NCBI GenBank assembly: GCA_015680685.1
Contig: MNCI01036143.1
Location: 149,825-213,824, forward strand
Source of the DNA: Gnetum montanum
Lineage: Eukaryota > Streptophyta > Gnetopsida > Gnetales > Gnetaceae
Reading direction: 5' to 3'
Length of the DNA stretch: 64,000 nt
Shown: piece by piece, positions 11,431 to 23,600 of the stretch
Numbering within the stretch: position 1 is the stretch's first letter
Layout of the letters: every line of letters starts with the position of its first letter
The notes under the pieces: generated by a model
What the model was told of the DNA's origin: nothing
What the model saw: only the letters and a program-made list of their open reading frames with translations
The model's database searches: none
Translations under genes and position numbers: made by a program

Positions 11431-13330
11431 GCTAACCCTACGCCCAAGCTGGGCCACATGGTGCAACCTGTTGCACCTACACCCGAGACATTTGCACAAC
11501 CCAAATCCAACTTTGAGCGCAAAGATCACTCGAAGTACACCCCATTGCCTCTAAATCCTTTAGAACTCCTAAAGTAACTATTGGTGACGGGGTACATCCA
11601 ACATAAGCAGATGTTGAAATAAGCAAACCCAAGACATCAACATTATTACAAGCTCCTTAGAAATTCCTCCTTAGCCTTGCCCAATGAGCCTCTAGTTCCT
11701 AGGGGTTTCAGGCTAGATAGGTTTTGTGACTACCATCATCTATGTGGTCACACCACGGATTATTTTCTATCGTTGTAGGATCATATCCAAATATTAATTG
11801 ACCAGGGAAAACTAATGCTAGCTGAAAGCAACCCAGTATGCCATAAAAACCAATCTATGTATGTCTACATAGATCCCCTCAATGCCAAAAATTCCAGTTA
11901 TGTAATCAATGCTATCAGCATTGACAATGATCCCAGGCCACCTCACTAGCCATTTGTGACCCGTTTGCCTTAGCATAGCGTACCAGCATCACCAATGGTG
12001 GGTCGAAGCTCATAGTTTCCCTTCATCCTAAAAGTCCCACCATGGGCATCCACCTTTGTGCCATCTATTAACAGGGCCACGCGGTCCAATTAGCTAATAC
12101 CTCTAGCTCCATTCATCATCAAGGGGCTAACACCTTTGGTGGCTCCTACCTTGTGCAACAAAGTTGAACAATCTCGTAGTCCCACAAGGTGAGAAACCCA
12201 TTTGGTAGGCAAGATGCCGAAGGGAGGTATTGTCAAGGATATCCCCAAGCTCACATCTTCACCCCTTGCATTTGCACCATTGCCCTCAAAGATAAAGGCC
12301 AACATGACTATGTAGCCTACATCATCCTACAGACAAGGATCTAAATCCAGATCCAAAGTCATCCTAGGGAGATTCACCTTTTGGAACGAATTGAAGAGGA
12401 AGAAAATGACAAACAAGAGGACAACCAAGACTTTTTGGATGCCCTCACTTTGGTCAAGCAAGCTCTAATGCAGAAAAACACTACAGTAAGCTTGTATGAC
12501 CTGATCATGAAATCTATACCCCATCGTGAGTCCCTAGTCCGCATGTTAATGGTGATTCCAGTCGATGAGAACATGCTAGCAAAAGAGGGAACAATCCATT
12601 TGGTCATGCTTCCTTTTGTACCCATAGAGTCCATGGCACCGCAATTAACTTTCTATGATGACATCATTAGGGAAGATCCTGAACAGGTTTAGGCAACTAT
12701 GGTGTCTCTCTTCATCACAATTCAGGTCGGCCAACACCGGATCCAAAGGGTACATGTTGATGATGGGGCTGCCACGAATGTCATTACTTTCCCTATTGTG
12801 GACAAGTTGGGATTGGTTGACCAGATCAAATGCACGATGACATCATGTTTGAGGTTCTTCAATGGGGCATGCATACTGGTGAAAGGCATAGTTCACGTAA
12901 ACTTTGTAGCAAGGGACCAGTTCCCCATAGATGCAATGTTCATTATAGTCAAAGAAATGCCTAGGTTTAACCTAATCTTAGGAAGATCATGGTTAGCACA
13001 ACTTAGGGCTATATCCTCACCTGTACACTAGGAAATCCACTTACCATATGTAGGTAGGGAGGTAGTGATCCATGGTGATGACATAGCAACATAAGCAATC
13101 AGCAACGTAGGCATGGAGCAAGGCTCAGAGGTCACAATCTCTGAGAACAAAGTGCCTACTCATGCATACACTAATCACTAAATGGGAGAATCGGCCTAGG
13201 AAGCTGGCCTCCAAGCCAAAAATGCATGGGTTGAGTTGCCCTTCCCAGTGGAGGACAACGATATGAACAAGGGCCCTGGCAAAATGCCTCAGCCTTATGT
13301 TTCGATCAACCTACAATGGGTTAGGAAGTA
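11430..13330 (+). pseudogene. gag-protease of element C (partial)
   Basis: The reading starts in the C-terminal half of gag. The zinc-knuckle-like segment FCDYHHLCGHTTDYF (about 11725-11770) has its last Cys changed to Phe. The aspartic protease follows, with VHVDDGAATNV (about 12750-12782) and the flap/C-terminal motif NLILGRSWLAQLRA (about 12969-13010). Both match B at 17.25 and 18.5 kb. Stops occur in both segments, for example the TAG at about 12690. The protein would be part of the element's virion core and polyprotein processing machinery; this copy is dead. Confidence 0.8.
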
Positions 13331-13470
13331 GCTACACATAGCATAGAAACCTCACTAGTTCCTACCCACTCACCACCCCTGTACATTTGTTGCTTCTTTG
13401 TCTGGTTCACATGCCATCCTTTCGGCATGTTATGCTACGGCTCGAAATGGCCTAAAACTAGCTTCATTAC
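11430..13470 (+). mobile_element. Element C, left part (5'-truncated gypsy element)
   Basis: This is the left piece of a Tat-type element that is more diverged than A and B. It starts inside gag without a 5' LTR, runs through the protease, and is interrupted at 13470 by element B. It resumes at 30583. Continuity is shown by the same tandem-repeat sequence (ATGCCATCCTTTYGGCATG and CGAAATGGCCTAAAACTA) on both sides of B. Confidence 0.8.
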
Positions 13471-14772
13471 TGAAACACCACAAAAATATTTGAGTTTAGC
13501 ATCTGTCTGACAAGAAGCAAATCCCCATGACCCATAGGCAATTTTGGCTACATTTGAAGTCACACAGCGCAATTTTGAGAATTGAAATACCTGGTTTTTA
13601 CCAAGTGTTGCGCCAGCGTCTACGCCCAGCGTCTACGTCCAGTGTATACACCCGGCTCTCCAGCGTACACGCCCAGGTACGGCAGATGCACACGCTCGAC
13701 AACAAGATCTCCAATGGCAGCATGAAGATTACACCGAAGAGCAAGGATTGAAGCAAGTGGACATCCTTCGGCGTATACGCCCAACATTCACCAGCGTATA
13801 CGCCAGCATCTAGGTCTACGCCCAGCATATACGCCCAGCGTATACGCAAGCCTGTTGTAATGTATACGCCCAGCGTATACCAAGTTTCTAAATTGTAACG
13901 CCCGGTCTATACGCCACGTGTCTCCCATTCCGATATTCCCGGTAACCCTACCCCTATAAATAGCCAGGGGCAAAAACTTACCAGACACCTAGAGCAATTA
14001 CGCTGCAGAAACCGTCTTACGCTTACGCTTACGCTGGACCAGTCCTCTACGCCGAGCACAATCCGCGCTCCGCCTACCGTGTCAGCCAGCTGCATCCCTA
14101 CGTCCACCGGGGCTTTACGTCCGCCTTGTGTCCCTACACAACTGCGTTAGACCAGTGCACAACATTTTAACTCTGTAATCCACTCTTTACGCTTCTTACA
14201 AGTTCTTTTACAGTTTTACGTTAATTTGGCCCACGCTGCATTTATGCCTATTTACGTTCGCACTCCGCGCCCGGTTCACGTCCAAGGACGCCCACTGTTT
14301 ACGCTTGTTGCAAGTTCTTTTCCAGTTTTACATCAATTTGGCCCACCCTTCGTTCACATCTGCTTACGCTACTGCTCCGTCTTCGCCCGTATATGCCCAC
14401 TGTTCACACCGTCTACGTTTGTTTACGCCCTACATCGATTCACGCTGTTCACGCTGTCCACGCCCGTATACACTTACGCTGTGCTTATTTTTGTTTACGC
14501 TGCTTATGCCCTACTCCATTTACGTCCCTTACACTTACGTTCCGTCTACGCCTGTTTCACCGTTTACGCCCCATTTACATATAACCCAGCGTATAACGCT
14601 TCGGCGGCACTCGGGGAAGTCCTTGTTTGATCCGCGTGCAGACCATTCAAGGCACTCTGCCTTCGTCCATTCCAGCTTGCCCTCAAGCGGAGGCAGGGTT
14701 GACTGTGCTCGTCTGTATCTCTTTCAGTGCTCGTTTCATTCCAGCCTTGCACCGACGATTTCGGTCGGCACA
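13471..14772 (+). repeat. 5' LTR of element B
   Basis: It begins TGAAACACCACAAAAAT and ends TTTCGGTCGGCACA, and is alignable along its whole length with 29291-30582. TACGC-type words are dense both upstream (13615-13910) and downstream (13990-14600) of the TATA box. The differences I saw between the LTRs are mostly transitions at CG sites, plus a few small indels. Confidence 0.93.
13955..13962 (+). promoter_or_regulatory. TATA box of 5' LTR, element B
   Basis: TATAAATA lies within CCTACCCCTATAAATAGCC, with GCGTATACGC words upstream. It is the likely Pol II promoter for the genomic RNA. Confidence 0.7.
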
Positions 14773-15126
14773 GTTTTTGGGGCTAGAAGGAGGGGCTTCG
14801 CTTAAATAGACTCCACGCTCGTTAGTGTCTTCGCTGCCCTGTCTAAACCCCCCGACTCTGCGTTTACGCTGTCGATCATTCAACGTCTACGCTACACACA
14901 AACCCTAGCGTATATGCTGCACACTTATGCCAGCATTTACGCTACACAAACCCTAGCATATACGCTGCACACTTACGCCAGCGTATATGCTGCACAAGTA
15001 CGCCTGCGTATACGCTGCACGTTTACGCCAGCGTTTACGCTGCACACTCCGCAGATTTTTCTGCGCTGGTTGCATACATTACGTTATCCAGTACATCAAT
15101 CTTGCGCACTCAAACCGTCTGTCATC
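14773..15126 (+). repeat. Leader of element B with TACGC words
   Basis: The 354-bp leader lies between the LTR and the gag start. From 14880 to 15055 it has about ten copies of a TACGCTGCACACTTACGCCAGCGT-type unit, in pieces shorter than 25 bp and imperfectly tandem. Directly after the LTR the sequence GTTTTTGGGGCTAG does not match a plant primer-binding site that I recognise. Confidence 0.7.
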
Positions 15127-18100
15127 ATGAATCCCATCAACATTACCACTGCTACTACCCAGAACGTCAACATTTCAGACACAACGACTGCCCAGCAATC
15201 TGTCACACAACATATGGGAGGGTAATCCACTATGGGGCCCCGTCGGTCGTTGAGGTTGCAAGGGAGAGACCCTGCTGCTAACCTTATAAGCCAAGACGAG
15301 TATAACTTCATCTGCATTAAGATGCAAGCCGACATGACAGTTGATTGGGCTGAAATGGAAGTAAAAAGGCAATTTGAAATATTCTACAGAGGGGGGTATG
15401 AATTCCTTCCTTCCCCGTACGACGTAATCCCCATCCCAGAACAATTCTCAGAACTCTTTACGCAGCTCCTTCTGCATAGGAGCCAATCGTTGGACCAAAT
15501 TACGATAGACCCACAACAGGACGAAGAGGACGAATTCACTGCGCAATCTGAGCATGAAGACTTTTACCATACACTTAGTCCACATAACAACATGAACACC
15601 ATCTTTAACCCAGACGCAGGGGAGGTCATACCCCTCCAATCCCCTAACTCTGCCCACACTCAAGCCCCGTTACAGGAAACATCTACGTCAGCCTAAGGCC
15701 CTCCCCAGGGCAATCCTTTGCCCAATGCCTTCCCTTTTACAGCTACGGGTTCATCCTCACAAGCACCGCCCCCTCACAGTAACGTGGGAGTGACATTCCA
15801 ATCCCAAGTGGTAAGAACGTCACATATTGCACCCGTGTCCACATCTGCCCACTACATCCCGCACGTTCAAACGCATGTACCCCCTTTCACTGTCGTAACC
15901 CAACAAGGGGCCTCCTCGTACAACATGGTCGGACAATGGCCGATGAGTGGCACGATGTCACACCAGATTACCCACCACTATGTATCACCCCACACGTTGC
16001 CACCAGCTCATGTGCCCCAGGCACAGTCACGACTACAGCAGCAACAACCTCCTCTCTATAACATATTGCCCCTAGTGCCACCTACTGTACACTTCTCACA
16101 AACGCAACCACCAACAACGCAACTGTCAGCCTTCCAGTCCACCGTTCAACAGTCTAATCCATACAGCGTGCCACAAACCCAAACCGCCATGCTCCCAAGC
16201 GCTCAAGATTGGGTGGACGCCAAAAAGTTGATGCAGGAATTGACAAATGAGGTAAAGCACCTCAAAACCGTGACTGATGGAGAGATGAAAGTGGTAGATT
16301 TCTACAATGATGACCCTATCAGCTCTTCTGTCCCACCTTTAACCCTGCCCAAAGGTGTTCCCCTGCCAACATTAACTAAGTATAATGGGGAGACACATCC
16401 TAACGCCCATCTCATAACGTTCCGGTTGGAATGTGCACTGCTCCAGGCTTGGCCCCATGCTGTCCTCCGGGTGTTCCCCATGTCCCTCATGGGAAGGGCA
16501 CTCGATTGGTATCGCGCCTTGCCCAGGAACTCCATTTGCACTTTGGATGACCTTATACGCTAGTTTGTGACCCGGTTCAAGTATAACTTGAAACCCGAGC
16601 CAACGATGGATAGCCTCATGTAGATTAAGCAGGGGCCTCTCGAACCGGTCCAAAAATTTATTCAAAGATGGAGCGTAGCTCTAAACGAGCTTCACGAACC
16701 AATCTCCCTGTTTTACCTACTCACAATCCTAAAAGGGGCCGTCAATGATTTCTTTAAATCTAAACTGTACTACCTCAACGCGTGAGATCTCAATCAGCCG
16801 TTCGAGCAAATTAAGAACATTGAAGAAGCTGCCCAAAACAGTCACGATCCAACTTACACGGCCTTTAAGAATCAACATACTAAGAAAGACAAAGAAAAGG
16901 CTAAAACCACTATAGCAGCCGTAGCAAGGACGCAACAACAAAAACCACTGATGCCACCTACTAACTACTATCACCCCCCGCCCACAACCACCACGCAGGA
17001 ATCATTATCGCAACAGAATCTGACAAACCGTACATGAAATTTTGAGAGGAAAGAACCCTCTCAATACACGCCTCTGCCAATGAAGCCTTCCCAACTCTTC
17101 GATCAACTCTTGAAGGCTGGGTTGATGAGCCACAAGCTATTATCCCCTGCAGCCATACAAAGACACGATCGATTTTTTCAACTCGTACGGAATCCGAGCC
17201 TGGCAATGCCAGATGAGCCGCCCGTGCCCAAAGGATTCCGGATGGATCGCTTTTGCGACTATCATCAAAGACCGGGGCATGGAACAGATTACTGTTTCAC
17301 TTTGAAACAGGATATCCAACGGATGATTGACGAAGGTAACATCACATTTCACGGGGCTAACCCCGTCCAACCACAAAATCAGACCATGGGGGTGTACCAA
17401 GACCCCCTAAACACTAAGGAGGCTCCGTACACAATTAGCACGATTTACTGTGATGATGATCCCGGCATGCCCCACATTAACACCATACACCCCGAAAATA
17501 AAGAAACATCTTAAAAGCCGTTTGTAGTTCAAGTCCCTCCTGCTGAGTCCGTGCTCGCACCCCAGACATCCCACACCCCGCAGCAGCCGTACGTAGTCCG
17601 AGTGCCCTTGCCTACCCCCACCTCTAACATGACGACGCGCCAACAACCCTACGTGGTATGCATCCCTCCTGTTAATCCCGCGAATACAATGACATCTTAT
17701 GCGCGACCCACCCCTTTTGTAGTCCGAGTACCACCCGTTGTTGCAATGGCGGAGGTCCCATCTCCACTAAGACCAACTCCATACGTTGTCCGACTACCCG
17801 CACAGACTCCTGCTCAGTCGTACCCGCAAGCCCGCCCTGCTCCATATGTCATAAAGGTTCCTGGAAAACCCCAGGTTCCAAGGCCAAATCCACCTCCGCG
17901 TAACACGTGAGAACGCTTGGCGGACAGGCTCACACGTGAACGTGTGGAAAGAGAACGTCAACGGCTCGCCATGGGGCCACCTAAACCAACACCTCTTAGC
18001 TCCATGCCCATGGCATCATCTGACAATCTACCTGACGTAGACAGCAGCGGCAAAACCTCTCGGACACAAGAACAACGCGAAACCACTAACATCCGCAAGA

Positions 18101-19206
18101 ACGACAAACCACAAAAACGCAAGATAAAACTCCTGGGCCCGATGGACCCGGTCCCTCTCAACCAAAACTCTCCTGACAGCAGAGATTTCGCGACGGTCCT
18201 AACACAGGTCACTCAAGCACTAAAGCAAAAGAACACATCTCTAAGCCTATATGATTTAGTGCTAACTTCCCAGACTCACCACGAAGCCCTTGTACGCATG
18301 TTAACATCTATCCCGGTTAGTGAGGATTTTCCTCCGAGCGAATCGGCAATCCATGCGGTGATGTACCCCCCTCATGGGGTCAACCCTAAGCCCTTGAGCT
18401 TCCACGACGAGAGCATCAAAATAGATAAAACAACGGGTGAGGCGACGACGACCCCTATGTTTATAACCATACATATAAACCAATTTAAGATACATAGGGT
18501 GCATGTAGATGATGGGGCAGCCACTAACGTTGTACCATATCCAATCATCGAACAATTGGGGCTTACAGACTCGATCAAACCCAATACAACCGCATGTTTG
18601 AAATCCTTCAGCGGGTCGCGCGTATTAGTCAAAGGCACGGTAACCCTTGACTTTATAGCGGGAGACCAGTTTCCTACATTCGCAGATTTCTTGGTAGTTG
18701 ATGAGATGCTAGGGTTCAACCTCATATTAGGAAGACCCTGGTTAGCCCAGTTGAGAGCCGTTTCATCCCCCATACATCAGGAAATTCACCTGCCCTACGA
18801 GGGTGGAGAAGTCATTATACATGGGGAAGCGGTTGTTCCGATCATCTCATCAAACTCAGACATAGAGCAAGGGTCGGAAATAGAGCTTGAAAAGTCTAGC
18901 CAGAGTGACAAGAGTCCCCGATCACCCGCAGACTGCGAGCCCCCTAGCACAAATCGAGAATGTTCCAAAACTGAAACGCCTCCATCTGACATGCTACACC
19001 TACGGTCTCATGAAAAAGACAACGCGGAAACAACCAACAATACCGAAACGCTCGAAAATACAATCACCGAAAACATCCTAACAAACGTCTCCTGGGCCGA
19101 ATTGCCATTCAACGTAATTAGTGAGGGAGACGCTGAGTATAAAATTGTGCCTGTCAGTACACCCTCTGACGTAAAAATAAAGAATATCAAAAGACAATTA
19201 AAATAG
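15127..19206 (+). pseudogene. gag-protease polyprotein of element B
   Basis: One frame of 1360 codons runs from ATG 15127 to TAG 19204. It carries eight internal stops (15223, 15694, 16561, 16621, 16783, 17035, 17512, 17908) and no frameshift; each stop is one C-to-T step from CAA, CAG or CGA. The N-terminal ~300 residues are rich in Pro, Gln, Thr and His. The gag core (ALDWYRALPRNSI, about residues 456-468) precedes a zinc-knuckle variant CDYHQRPGHGTDYC (about residue 709; C-X2-H-X4-H-X4-C). Then come proline-rich repeats containing PYVVRVP. The aspartic protease has VHVDDGAATNV (about residue 1125) and NLILGRPWLAQL. Gag builds the particle and protease processes the polyprotein. RT is not fused: pol lies 5 kb downstream beyond the antisense gene. 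Confidence 0.9.
17551..17907 (+). repeat. Coding repeat PYVVRVP in gag-protease of B
   Basis: The translation repeats a P(Y/F)VV(R/C)(V/I/L)P motif about six times with Pro/Thr-rich spacers of about 17-25 residues (QQPYVVRVP, QQPYVVCIP, PTPFVVRVP, PTPYVVRLP, PAPYVIKVP). It lies between the zinc knuckle and the protease. Its role is unknown; a flexible linker or processing region is possible. Confidence 0.75.
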
Positions 19207-19220
19207 AAAACAAATCCATA

Positions 19221-19480
19221 GTCTGAAATGACGTTAAACTATAAAAAGTCCGAAATGACATTAAACTACAATAAAACAACAAAAACAATTAAAAGCCACC
19301 CCTGGTCCGAAATGATACTAAACTATCATGTCCGCAATGACATAAAACTAGCCATGATCAGCAATGATCGGTTACCCGAGAAATCTATCCACGTCCTCTA
19401 AAACATTCCTTGATTACGCATGCGGCCCGAAATGGCAATAAACTACACATGGGGCCCGAAATGGCTATAAACTAGTACCA
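19221..19480 (+). repeat. TAAACT-core array between protease and antisense gene (B)
   Basis: About seven units are built on CCGAAATGACnnTAAACTA with unequal spacers. This array separates the end of gag-protease from the 3' end of the antisense gene. The counterpart in C is the CGAAATGGCCTAAAACTAGC array. Confidence 0.8.
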
Positions 19481-21957
19481 GATTTTCGTTATACTTTTAA
19501 TCGCTTCCTGTATCACACTTAAAATAGAAAACAAACCAAAATATTTTACATTTGTGCATGTTATTACATACAATTAACCATCTCTATTCATTTAATAATC
19601 TTCAAAGTTACAAGTTTCATTATAAATTAACCATCTCTGTACAAAAAATGCTAAGCATCTGGGGCATGAGGATCGTCCTCCTGGAGCCCACCAGCATCAG
19701 AGGCCCCTGCTCCACTAGGGCCAGCTTCCCCAGTCTCATCGCCACCTTCATCCTGAAAAGACCAACGAGGAAATAATCAACACAAAAAAAAAGAGCGAAT
19801 GTCAAGATTTCAAATACTAGTCAAATCAATTAAGTCCAAAAAGAGAGACAAAACACTTACCATAGGGGGTCCCCCCAGGCCGAATTCAAGCCACCACAGG
19901 ATCTCCTCTTCAGGGACACTTGCCCAGTCTGTCCCATCGAGACCCAAGTTAATATCAGCCAGAGCCTTCCCCTTATCAACAGCTGACCAGGTAGGACATT
20001 TCAAAGGGAATTCGCCCACCGACACCTCCCCGGAGGCTGTCGTTATCCGCCGTTTAGGAGATTCCATTTCCACAATTGTGTTCTAGGAAAATGTGTCAAA
20101 GGTGGAGCGCAGACTGAGACCCTCCACAAAAATTTCTAACTACCGCTTCTCAATAGACACCTCTTTTAGCGACTTCTTGTACTGGTGCTTGTGGTTCTTC
20201 TCATCTTGCCCCCATTTGCGCACTTTGGAGGCGAAAGCCTTCCAATCTTGGCATTTTGAGTTCAGCAAATCAATTTGGGCCCTGCGCTCCCCTAGTCTCT
20301 GTATTAGCCCTGCATGGCGATTGAGTAAGTCCCAATACCTTGTATAGGTGACCTCGGAGGTCCGCCAAGAGCGATCATTGTTTAATTTAGCTGTGGCGAA
20401 CTCATATCGGGCCTTCAGATCATCACGTTCTGTTGACAAGGAAGAGTTATCCTTCTCTTTCGCCTGAATTTGGAGCCATAATTGTTCAATGGAGCGCCTA
20501 CACGTCCATACCGCTTTAGCATTGTGAACAAAGCCCTCTGCTACCTCTTCATAAACAGGTCTGGACACTTGTTCAACTTCAGGGGAAAGTGTAGGCAAAC
20601 TCTCCATATTGACGGGTTCGGATGGATCCCACCTTAGTTGGGCGCCTGTCCATGGGGAAAAGGTAAACGTTAAAAAAAATAGAATTGAGCATCCAACTCT
20701 AAAAACCTTTAGATGCATCCATACCTATACCAGGATTGATCCCCTCGATCCATTCGACAACCTCTTCGGCCACCCCAGCCACGAAATCCCTTTTGCTTGG
20801 CATTTCCATCCAAGTAAAAGATCCATCGGTGCGCAGAGCACTAACCTTTGGAGGCACTTCGGGAGGGATCTCTGGCTCCTTCTCTAAGATGGTCTCACTC
20901 TCCTCTAAGTCAAACAAAAAATTCATAATAGGGTAATCCAGGAACATATTAGGCTGCATAACTGAGTAAAGAGACATACCGTTCCTTCTGATCTCCTCTT
21001 GCGTCGGAGGGTCTCCAAGATCAAGGTCCCCTGTAAGAAAGCTATTGAAAATTTCTTCAGTTTCCGCTTGATCATCCAGGGGTTCAGTACCTCCAGTTCC
21101 TCCAGTCCCCTCCCCCAACAATTCCGTTCCTCTCGCCGAGTCGGTCAACTCCTCGTCTTCTGGTATAGTCTGCAGATCGTGTCTCTTGACTGCTCAATTC
21201 AAAACAAACGAAGTCAGTTGCATACAACCAGTAATAGTTAAAAATATGTGTAAGACAGGTAAAATAAAAACAAGAAGTTTACTAGGAATCTTAAATCGAA
21301 TCCGTTTTAGTCTGGGCTGCTCAATCTTGCTAGTTCCCTCAGCCGTGCTGTCATGCTTCCCCAACTTGGATTTTGCTTTGCCAATTATTTCCTTGACCAC
21401 CCGCTCTGCCTTCCTTACAGTATAGGGTACTTCATCGGGTTCCAACCCTATACTGTCGCGTGCGTGAAGCAAGGGGCCAGACGATCCACCCGTGGTGATT
21501 GTAAGGGACTCATCAATCCCCTCAGGGGCGTCTTGGGACTTGGCTGTGTCAAATAAATGGTTCACCCAGGGGCGAGATAACCGATACCTATCACGCAAAA
21601 AAAATTTGCTTCCCTCATGAACAACCAAGAATTCAGCCAAACGACGAATATAGCCAGCAAAAAAAGCGAAGGTAAAATGAGACTACGCCTCTATGTTTGA
21701 ACACAGCCACTCTATCTCTTTGGTCATTCCGGATAATAAAAATTCCACCCAGTTATAACGCACGCCAGCCTCCAGAACAGTGCGCATGACTCGCACTGCC
21801 TCAACACCGAGACTCTTGACTTGTGATAGAGTCTTCGAAAACAAACGCGCTCTAAATAAGGGATAAAGTTCGTTGACTTCCTCAACCTTCATTCTCCCTT
21901 GCATTGGAAACCCTTTGGCACCCTTCTTCACCCCTAGCCAATCCTCTAGATCACGGA

Positions 21958-22016
21958 NAGATTTATTTGGCGTTCCTGCTAATGGCGTAAAAGTCGTTAT
22001 GGATAGGACGCATAAN
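21958..22016. other. Inverted 57-bp piece between two Ns inside antisense exon 4 (probable misassembly)
   Basis: The gene is on the minus strand, but bases 21959-22015 between single Ns read on the plus strand as DLFGVPANGVKVVMDRTHK. This matches the minus-strand product of copy A at the same place (NLFGLSADGISVVLDRAHK). The piece therefore appears to be placed in the wrong orientation. Confidence 0.85.
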
Positions 22017-23280
22017 AAAATTGAGGTGACAATTCAAAAATTACTTTAACGCCCCTAATATGGGCACTATAGCGAGAAACGGATCTGTCAAATGAATCTA
22101 CAATCCTGATCATCTCCGCTATTGACACATTTGGGCAAGGGGCCACAAAGAGTGCCATGAGGCCGGCATGTTCCAGACAGGCAGTAATAGATGGTGAAGC
22201 CTTTTTCCGTAACCACTTCTGGGCGGCACTAGTTTCGTCAAATTTCATTGAAAGAGTGGTTTCTGTCCTCCCGGTCACAACAGAATCCCCACCGGAGGTG
22301 GTGCCAACTGCAAGGACAAACCCAAAATCTTCATATCAACTTGACACTTGGCAACTGACCAAATTAAACGTGACATTTAGGAAACGTGACTACTTACTTT
22401 CAGTGTTGGACTTTGAGGTCTCAGCCAAATCGGAAGTAGATGGAAAAATTGGCCCATTAGGGGCCCAGTCGGCATGCAACCAGCCACGCGTGGCACATTG
22501 TGCAAATGCCTTTGAAAATTTCTTGGGGAAGTTCTTCATGGCATCCCTAGTGTGGGCCAAGACGGTCCCGCGAAGGGTGGGACCTACCATAAACGCTCAC
22601 ACGGCCGTACGCGCCAATCCAATCCCATCGTCGCCCACGTAGGCTTCATCTGGCGTAATTTTTGGCCTGCGGGAGGCGAAAACATGTGTCGAAACAAGAG
22701 TAAATATTTGAATGTGAGAAACAAAGGAATAACCAAAGCTAAGACAAAATTACCTTTCCACCCGGTATACTGTACCAGGAGGATTCTGAAACAAAGTGTG
22801 CGCGCGGCTAGCTAAGAACAATGTGTTGTTAATATAGTTGGGTCCCCGCGGCAGCCGGTCCCACACACGTGTCAACGGACCGGTCGATTTCGGACCACTG
22901 GGGGGAACACCCTTAGCGACGAGCGACCCTTCATCAATGTCCTCCATAAACATCTTGATGCCTTCCGCTGCACCGGGTAACATGGCCTCAATGATGCTTC
23001 GAGCCACATCTTCGCCTAGATGAGACCAAACCACGACATTGAAATGATCTAGCAAGAAGGCCAAAAATCCACAAGCCCCGTCCCGGAACCAGACCCCATT
23101 GCGTTCAACGGTCAAATTCGGGGTCGGATCACCACTCTCTAGAGGACCAAACCATGTCAAGACCCCAACTAACTCGATCACCAAAAGGGGAGGCTCAATG
23201 TCTCTGTGAACAGTTAAAATAACACCTAAAATAAATACTGAAAACTTCATTTTAGAAATTAGACATTCGCAGAAAATTTT

Positions 23281-23600
23281 TCTAACGGTTACGCTCGGCA
23301 TATACGCTAGGCGTGCGAAAAAAATTACGCTCGGCGTATACGCTGGGCGTACGAAAACAGTTACGCTCAGCGTATACGCTAGGCGTACGAAAATAGTTAC
23401 GCTCGGCATATACGCTGGGCGTAGAAGCCGCATGCCAAAAACTATCTACGCCGTGCATAATACAAAATTTTACGCCGAACACGCCGCAAAATGTCCAACT
23501 TATGCCCGGCGTAGACGCTGAAGAAACCTTCAGTGTATACGCCGAGCGTAGACAATCTACGCTAGACACCGAAACCCTACGCTAACTATCTACGCTAGAA
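23281..23600. repeat. TACGC/GCGTA palindromic array in antisense intron 1 (B)
   Basis: Four clear copies of a ~55-bp unit, TTACGCTCGGCGTATACGCT plus a spacer with GGCGTACGAAAA, are followed by degenerate copies. The array lies wholly in intron 1 of the antisense gene; more words are in the leader (23770-23850). The word is the same as in the LTRs. Confidence 0.88.

Noticed and set aside
14226-14805. Open frames of 134 and 166 codons in the LTR (and 30036-30440 in the other LTR)
   Set aside because: They overlap in several frames, translate the TACGC word array into Tyr/Leu/Arg/His repeats, and lie in the pyrimidine-rich half of an LTR.
20093-21241. Plus-strand open frames opposite the antisense exons (also 22157-22642, 24203-24409)
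   Set aside because: They are shadows of the minus-strand exons or of the core array and share nothing recognisable.
22750-23433. A 227-residue minus-strand frame taken as one exon
   Set aside because: Its first ~75 residues translate the TACGC array. The acceptor at 23204 gives an in-phase join to exon 1, so only 23203-22754 is kept as coding.
23281-23600. Regularly spaced palindromic repeats resembling a CRISPR array
   Set aside because: The spacers are themselves related and irregular, the word also fills LTRs, and the setting is a plant retrotransposon.
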